In this document: one piece after another, positions 60,691 through 64,000 of the stretch
Layout: the number at the start of each line of letters is the position of its first letter
How positions within the stretch are numbered: the first letter of the stretch is position 1
DNA from: Palsa-461 sp036844945
GTDB lineage: Bacteria > Actinomycetota > Acidimicrobiia > Acidimicrobiales > RAAP-2
Length of the DNA: 64,000 bases
Assembly: GCA_036844945.1 (NCBI GenBank)
Contig: DAIUEV010000008.1
Coordinates: 1-64,000 of the forward strand
Direction of reading: 5' to 3'
Position numbers and translations under genes: made by a program
Notes under the pieces: generated by a model
Seen by the model: only the letters and a program-made list of their open reading frames with translations
Told to the model about the DNA's origin: nothing
The model's database searches: none

Positions 60691-61029
60691 ATGGACCCGG
60701 ACGAAACCGGCCCGCCGGTCGACCCCGAGGACTGGTCGGACGAGGAGTGGCTCGCCTGGCTGCGCGCCACCGACCCCGCCGACCGGCCGGCCGAGCGCCC
60801 CGCCACCACGGCCGGTCGCCTGACCCACTCGGCGGGGGGACAGGTCCTCGGCACGGCCATGCTGGCGATGGCCCAGGCGATCTACGGGCGGCGCGACGAC
60901 GAGATCGTGGTCGTCGTCGAGGGTGCCTCCGAGCCCACCGGCGAGGACCTCGAGGTCCACCTCGACCCCGACCACCCGGAGCGCTCGACCGCGGTCGTCC
61001 GCCCGACCCGGCGGCGAGGGCCGGGCTAG
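60691..61029 (+). CDS. Small conserved acidic protein of unknown function
   Basis: A 112-aa protein I do not recognise. It has an acidic N-terminus (MDPDETGPPVDPEDWSDEEW), a central helical stretch (GQVLGTAMLAMAQAIYG) and an Asp/Glu-rich C-terminal half. There is no signal peptide or motif. The ATG is positioned 7 nt after a -10-like TAGCGT, as in other leaderless starts here. It converges with the sulfatase gene; the last codons overlap (stop 61029, sulfatase stop at 61026). Confidence 0.6.
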   Translation: MDPDETGPPVDPEDWSDEEWLAWLRATDPADRPAERPATTAGRLTHSAGGQVLGTAMLAMAQAIYGRRDDEIVVVVEGASEPTGEDLEVHLDPDHPERSTAVVRPTRRRGPG

Positions 61030-62450
61030 CTGGTCGGGACCCGGCCCACGCCGCCGTCGACGAGCAGCATGTCGGCCAGGTGGCGGTCGGCGTGGACGGC
61101 GCGCCACGACAACATCGACTGCGCGGCGGCCAGCACCCGGCCGGGGTCGTCGACCTCGGCCCGCCACGACGGGTCGGCCGCGAGGTCGAAGCAGCGCCAG
61201 TCGCCGTTGCCGTACTGGACGTAGGCGAGCGAGTCGGTGCGGACCACGGCGAGGTTCTGCCGCTCGAGCCGCCGGTCCCAGGGCCAGTCGTGCGGGCCGA
61301 AGAGGATCTTCTCCCAGCGCCAGTCGTACTCCCAGTGCGCGGCGTCCCGCCACCACGGCGGGTCCTGGCCGGCCAGGAACGCGCTCAGCGGCAGCCCGTC
61401 GCACTGGGCCGGGACCTCGACGCCCATCGCGTCGCACAGCGTCGGCATGACGTCGATGTTCTCGGTGAACGCGTCGACGACGGTGCCCTGTCCGGCGCGA
61501 TGCCGGGGGTCGCGCACGATGCCGGGGACCCGGTAGCTCGCCTCGAACGGCCCGCCCTTGCCGAGCGTCCCCTGGTCGCCGAGCTGCTCGCCGTGGTCGG
61601 AGGTGACCAGCACGAACGTGTCGTCCCACATCCCGAGTTCGTGCAGGGCCGCCCAGAGGCGGCCCAGCTGCTCGTCGACATCGGAGATCATCCCGTAGTA
61701 CTGGGCGCGCAACCCCCGGAGCGCGGCGGGGTCGGTCGGGGCACGGAGGTCGGCCAGGTTCCCGGCCGGCGGCATCGGGCGGTCGGGTGCGGCGACCGGG
61801 TCGTCGACGTCGTCGGGGTCGTACGCCTCGGACCAGTGACCGGCGGCCGCGTACGGCGGGTGGGGCCGGAGGTAGCTGGCGTGCGCGAACCACGGGCCCT
61901 CCCGGCTCCGGAGCCACTCGAGGAGTCGGTCGGTGAGGAACGCCGAGATGCCGAGCTCGGCCGGCCGCAGGGGCTCGGTCGAGAGCGCGCGTTCGGCGCT
62001 CGGGAGGTCGTGCCCGCGCGCCGCGAGCCACCGGAGCCAGGGCTCCTGCTCTGCGACCAGCTCGAGCTCGGCCACGAAGCCAGGCAGGACGCCCTCGTAG
62101 GTGGAGAGCCTCGGGTCCGTCGGCCCGTCGGCCATCTTGGGATCGATGCCTTGGTCCGTGTAGCCGAACAGCGCCGGCTGGTAGCCCGCGCGTCTCGCCG
62201 CCCGGGCGAGGTTGTCGAACCGGTGGTCGAGCGGCGTGCCGTTCCCGACCACGCGATGGTTCATCTGGTACATGCCGGTGTAGAGCGATGCCCGGCCGGG
62301 CCCGCATGGCGCCGACTGGGCGTAGTGGCGGCGCAGGAGCGTGCCCGACCGGGCCAGCAGGTCGAGGTTCGGGGTGCGCACGATTCGATGGCCGACTGCC
62401 GACAGGCAGTCGCCGCGGAACTGATCGACGGTGACCAGGAGAAGGTTCAG
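61026..62450 (-). CDS. Sulfatase / phosphonate monoester hydrolase family, CTG start
   Basis: Alkaline-phosphatase-superfamily sulfatase, 474 aa from CTG 62450. The formylglycine motif CGPGRASLYTG (CxPxR) and the metal site TVDQF at the N-terminus (NLLLVTVDQFRGDC) are present, as is VTSDHGEQLGD. The only canonical start, GTG 62381, would remove the N-terminal metal-binding Asp. The frame upstream reads only CTG as a plausible start, at 62450, with GGAGG (complement of 62460-62464) nine bases before it. A modifying enzyme (FGE or anSME) is not in the window. The substrate class (sulfate versus phosphonate ester) is uncertain. Confidence 0.82.
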   Translation of the reverse strand: MNLLLVTVDQFRGDCLSAVGHRIVRTPNLDLLARSGTLLRRHYAQSAPCGPGRASLYTGMYQMNHRVVGNGTPLDHRFDNLARAARRAGYQPALFGYTDQGIDPKMADGPTDPRLSTYEGVLPGFVAELELVAEQEPWLRWLAARGHDLPSAERALSTEPLRPAELGISAFLTDRLLEWLRSREGPWFAHASYLRPHPPYAAAGHWSEAYDPDDVDDPVAAPDRPMPPAGNLADLRAPTDPAALRGLRAQYYGMISDVDEQLGRLWAALHELGMWDDTFVLVTSDHGEQLGDQGTLGKGGPFEASYRVPGIVRDPRHRAGQGTVVDAFTENIDVMPTLCDAMGVEVPAQCDGLPLSAFLAGQDPPWWRDAAHWEYDWRWEKILFGPHDWPWDRRLERQNLAVVRTDSLAYVQYGNGDWRCFDLAADPSWRAEVDDPGRVLAAAQSMLSWRAVHADRHLADMLLVDGGVGRVPTS

Positions 62451-62624
62451 CGGACGGGGCCTCCGGAACGCGCGTGCAGACGCTGTTTAGCCCAGGTCGG
62501 TGTCCGGCGCGGTCCTCGACGTCCACGAAGAGGTGACAAACGTGAAGCGGTCGGCTACCACCGGGGCGACGGTCAGAACTGCGAGGTCATAAGTCCGACG
62601 GTCGGGCGATCGTCGAGGTGAGGC

Positions 62625-63053
62625 TCAGCCGGCCGGTCCCGGGATGTGCGCGGTCGCGGTGGCGGTTGCGACGACGGTTCCGGAGGTGTCGAGCAGCTCG
62701 CCGGCGAGGAAGGCGACGTGCCGGCCTTTCCGCACCACCCGCCCCCGCCCGATCAGCCGGCCGGGCGACACCGGCCGCAAGAACTGCACATGGAGATCGG
62801 TGGTCGGCGCGAACTGGCCCGGACCGAGCGTCGCGACGAGAGCTGGGCCGAGCGTGTCGTCGAGCATCGCGGCGAGGAGGCCACCCTGGATGTTGCCGAC
62901 CGGATTGAGGAACCGCTCTGACGCGCAGAAGGCCACCTCGACCGTGCCGACCTCCGGATCGACGGACAAGAGCTCCAATCCGAGCAACTCGGCGGCCGGC
63001 GGTGGGGGCACACGACCCTCCACGAAGTCCCAGAACGCGCCGCGCTCGTCCAT
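62625..63053 (-). CDS. PaaI-like hotdog thioesterase
   Basis: A 142-aa hotdog-fold protein with the PaaI-type motif LNPVGNIQGGLLAAMLDDTLG and a following FAPTTDLHVQFLRPVSPG beta sheet. It is expected to hydrolyse an acyl- or aryl-CoA thioester. ATG 63053 has AGGAGGA about 6 nt upstream (complement of 63060-63065 region). It is monocistronic and divergent from the PEP-mutase-like gene. Confidence 0.88.
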   Translation of the reverse strand: MDERGAFWDFVEGRVPPPPAAELLGLELLSVDPEVGTVEVAFCASERFLNPVGNIQGGLLAAMLDDTLGPALVATLGPGQFAPTTDLHVQFLRPVSPGRLIGRGRVVRKGRHVAFLAGELLDTSGTVVATATATAHIPGPAG

Positions 63054-63171
63054 GTCGTCCTCCTCTTTCCGGCAACGACGGCCTGTCTACCGTGCCGCTG
63101 TGACGTTCCGGCTGCCTCGACCCGTCCCGATCCGTCCGGGCCAGTCGCAGCCGGCTGCCTATCGTGAGCCG

Positions 63172-63984
63172 ATGACCACCCAGACCGACCGCGCCGCGAC
63201 CTTCCTCGCCGGCCACCGCTCGTCGAGCCCGCTGCTCATGCCCAACCCCTGGGACGTCGGCAGCGCCCGGCTGCTCGAGTCCCTCGGTTTCGAGGCCCTT
63301 GCGACGACGAGCGGGGGATTCGCCGCCAGCCTCGGGCGGACCGACGGGTCGGTCACCCGCGAGGAGGCGCTTGCCCATGCGGAGGCGCTCGCGGCGGCGG
63401 TCTCGGTGCCGGTGTCGGCGGATCTCGAGAACTGCTTCGCCGACGCGCCCTCCGGTGTGGCCGCCACTGTCGAGGCGGCGGTCTCGGCCGGCCTGGCCGG
63501 CTGCTCCGTCGAGGACTTCTCGAAGGATCCCGAGCGCCCGATCTACGAGCTCGCCCTCGCCACCGACCGGGTGGCGGCCGCGGTCGAGGCGGCCCATCGG
63601 GGTCCGGTGCACCTCGTGCTCACCGCCCGGGCGGAGAACCTCCTGCATGGCCCGAAGGACCTCGACGAGACCATCGCGCGGTTGCAGGCCTACGAGGCGG
63701 CGGGTGCGGACGTGCTGATGGCGCCGGGCCTCTCGGATCTCGGCGACATCGCCCGGGTCGTCTCGAGCGTCGGGCGGCCGGTGAGCGTGATCGCCGTGCG
63801 GGGCCGGACGGTCGCCGAGCTGGCCGATGCGGGGGTCGCCCGGATCTCGGTCGGATCGTCGTTCGCGTGGGTCGCCATGGCCGCGCTGGCCGAGGCCGGT
63901 GCCGAGCTGCGGGCCGGCACCTTCACTTATTCCGAGCGGGCGGCCGCCGGACGGGCAGCTGCGCTCGCGGCGTTCGGAGGGTGA
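63172..63984 (+). CDS. Isocitrate lyase / PEP mutase family protein
   Basis: A 270-aa TIM-barrel enzyme of the ICL/PEPM superfamily, which cleave or form C-C or C-P bonds of 2-oxo acids. Seen: LLMPNPWDVGSARLLESLGF, TTSGGFAASLGRTDG, the metal-site ADLENCF and VEDFSKD, and the later LTARAEN. Compared with isocitrate lyase it is short, and it resembles 2-methylisocitrate or oxaloacetate-lyase-like members. ATG 63172 is chosen at the start of conserved sequence; the window ends 16 bp after the stop. Confidence 0.85.
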   Translation: MTTQTDRAATFLAGHRSSSPLLMPNPWDVGSARLLESLGFEALATTSGGFAASLGRTDGSVTREEALAHAEALAAAVSVPVSADLENCFADAPSGVAATVEAAVSAGLAGCSVEDFSKDPERPIYELALATDRVAAAVEAAHRGPVHLVLTARAENLLHGPKDLDETIARLQAYEAAGADVLMAPGLSDLGDIARVVSSVGRPVSVIAVRGRTVAELADAGVARISVGSSFAWVAMAALAEAGAELRAGTFTYSERAAAGRAAALAAFGG

Positions 63985-64000
63985 ACGCGGGCGGGGGCCC

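Overview
The window is high-GC DNA (roughly 70% by eye) with dense, overlapping genes and frequent GTG/TTG starts. It looks like an Actinomycetota chromosome. The mix of a DUF5719/GT2 envelope cluster, an F420-type LLM oxidoreductase, a class E-like sortase, acyl-CoA dehydrogenases and a hopanoid operon suggests Acidimicrobiia or a relative; that placement is an inference. It is a scaffold: a run of 100 N lies inside hpnE and is flanked by a 55-bp duplicated end, so the gap is probably an assembly artefact. No tRNA, rRNA, CRISPR array or transposase was recognised.

Layout. (1) 1-17.4 kb, sugar and envelope genes: two GT4 glycosyltransferases, an NDP-sugar reductase/epimerase, a small helical protein, a giant GT2 membrane protein, a DUF5719 protein, FtsH, a CPBP protease, a GT-C-like membrane protein, then phosphomannomutase - Trm112-like - PGI/PMI. 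(2) 17.4-25.5 kb: thiolase, a low-molecular-weight phosphatase, a sortase with its probable LPLTG substrate, an LCP ligase, an archaeal-type riboflavin synthase, and a secreted six-cysteine protein behind a c-di-GMP-I riboswitch. (3) 26-41 kb, mixed metabolism: acyl-CoA dehydrogenase, 2-hydroxyacid dehydrogenase, secreted and membrane proteins, a Kelch/propeller protein, amidase, LLM oxidoreductase, D-aminoacylase-like amidohydrolase, isochorismatase-like hydrolase, MscS channel, and a D12 DNA adenine methylase coupled to a Tat-exported FAD oxidoreductase. (4) 41.2-51.7 kb: a hopanoid operon hpnC-hpnD-hpnE-polyprenyl synthase-shc-[hpnG::ispH fusion]-hpnH-dxs, almost every junction overlapping. 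(5) 51.8-56.6 kb: two GGDEF-EAL proteins that share a 1,319-bp segment that appears identical but have diverged N-terminal domains, separated by a VOC protein. (6) 56.6-64 kb: Zn alcohol dehydrogenase, methyltransferase, YcaQ-like protein, TSUP permease, a small conserved protein, a sulfatase with a probable CTG start, a PaaI-like thioesterase and an isocitrate-lyase/PEP-mutase family protein.

How it fits together. The hopanoid operon carries its own isoprenoid supply: Dxs opens the MEP pathway and IspH closes it, the prenyl synthase elongates, HpnCDE make squalene, Shc cyclises it, and HpnH/HpnG start side-chain extension. The two GGDEF-EAL enzymes and the GEMM-I riboswitch suggest a local c-di-GMP circuit reaching the cell surface; the sortase/LPLTG pair and LCP protein are also surface functions. 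Several genes appear to be transcribed leaderless, with a TANNNT box 5-7 nt before the start codon.
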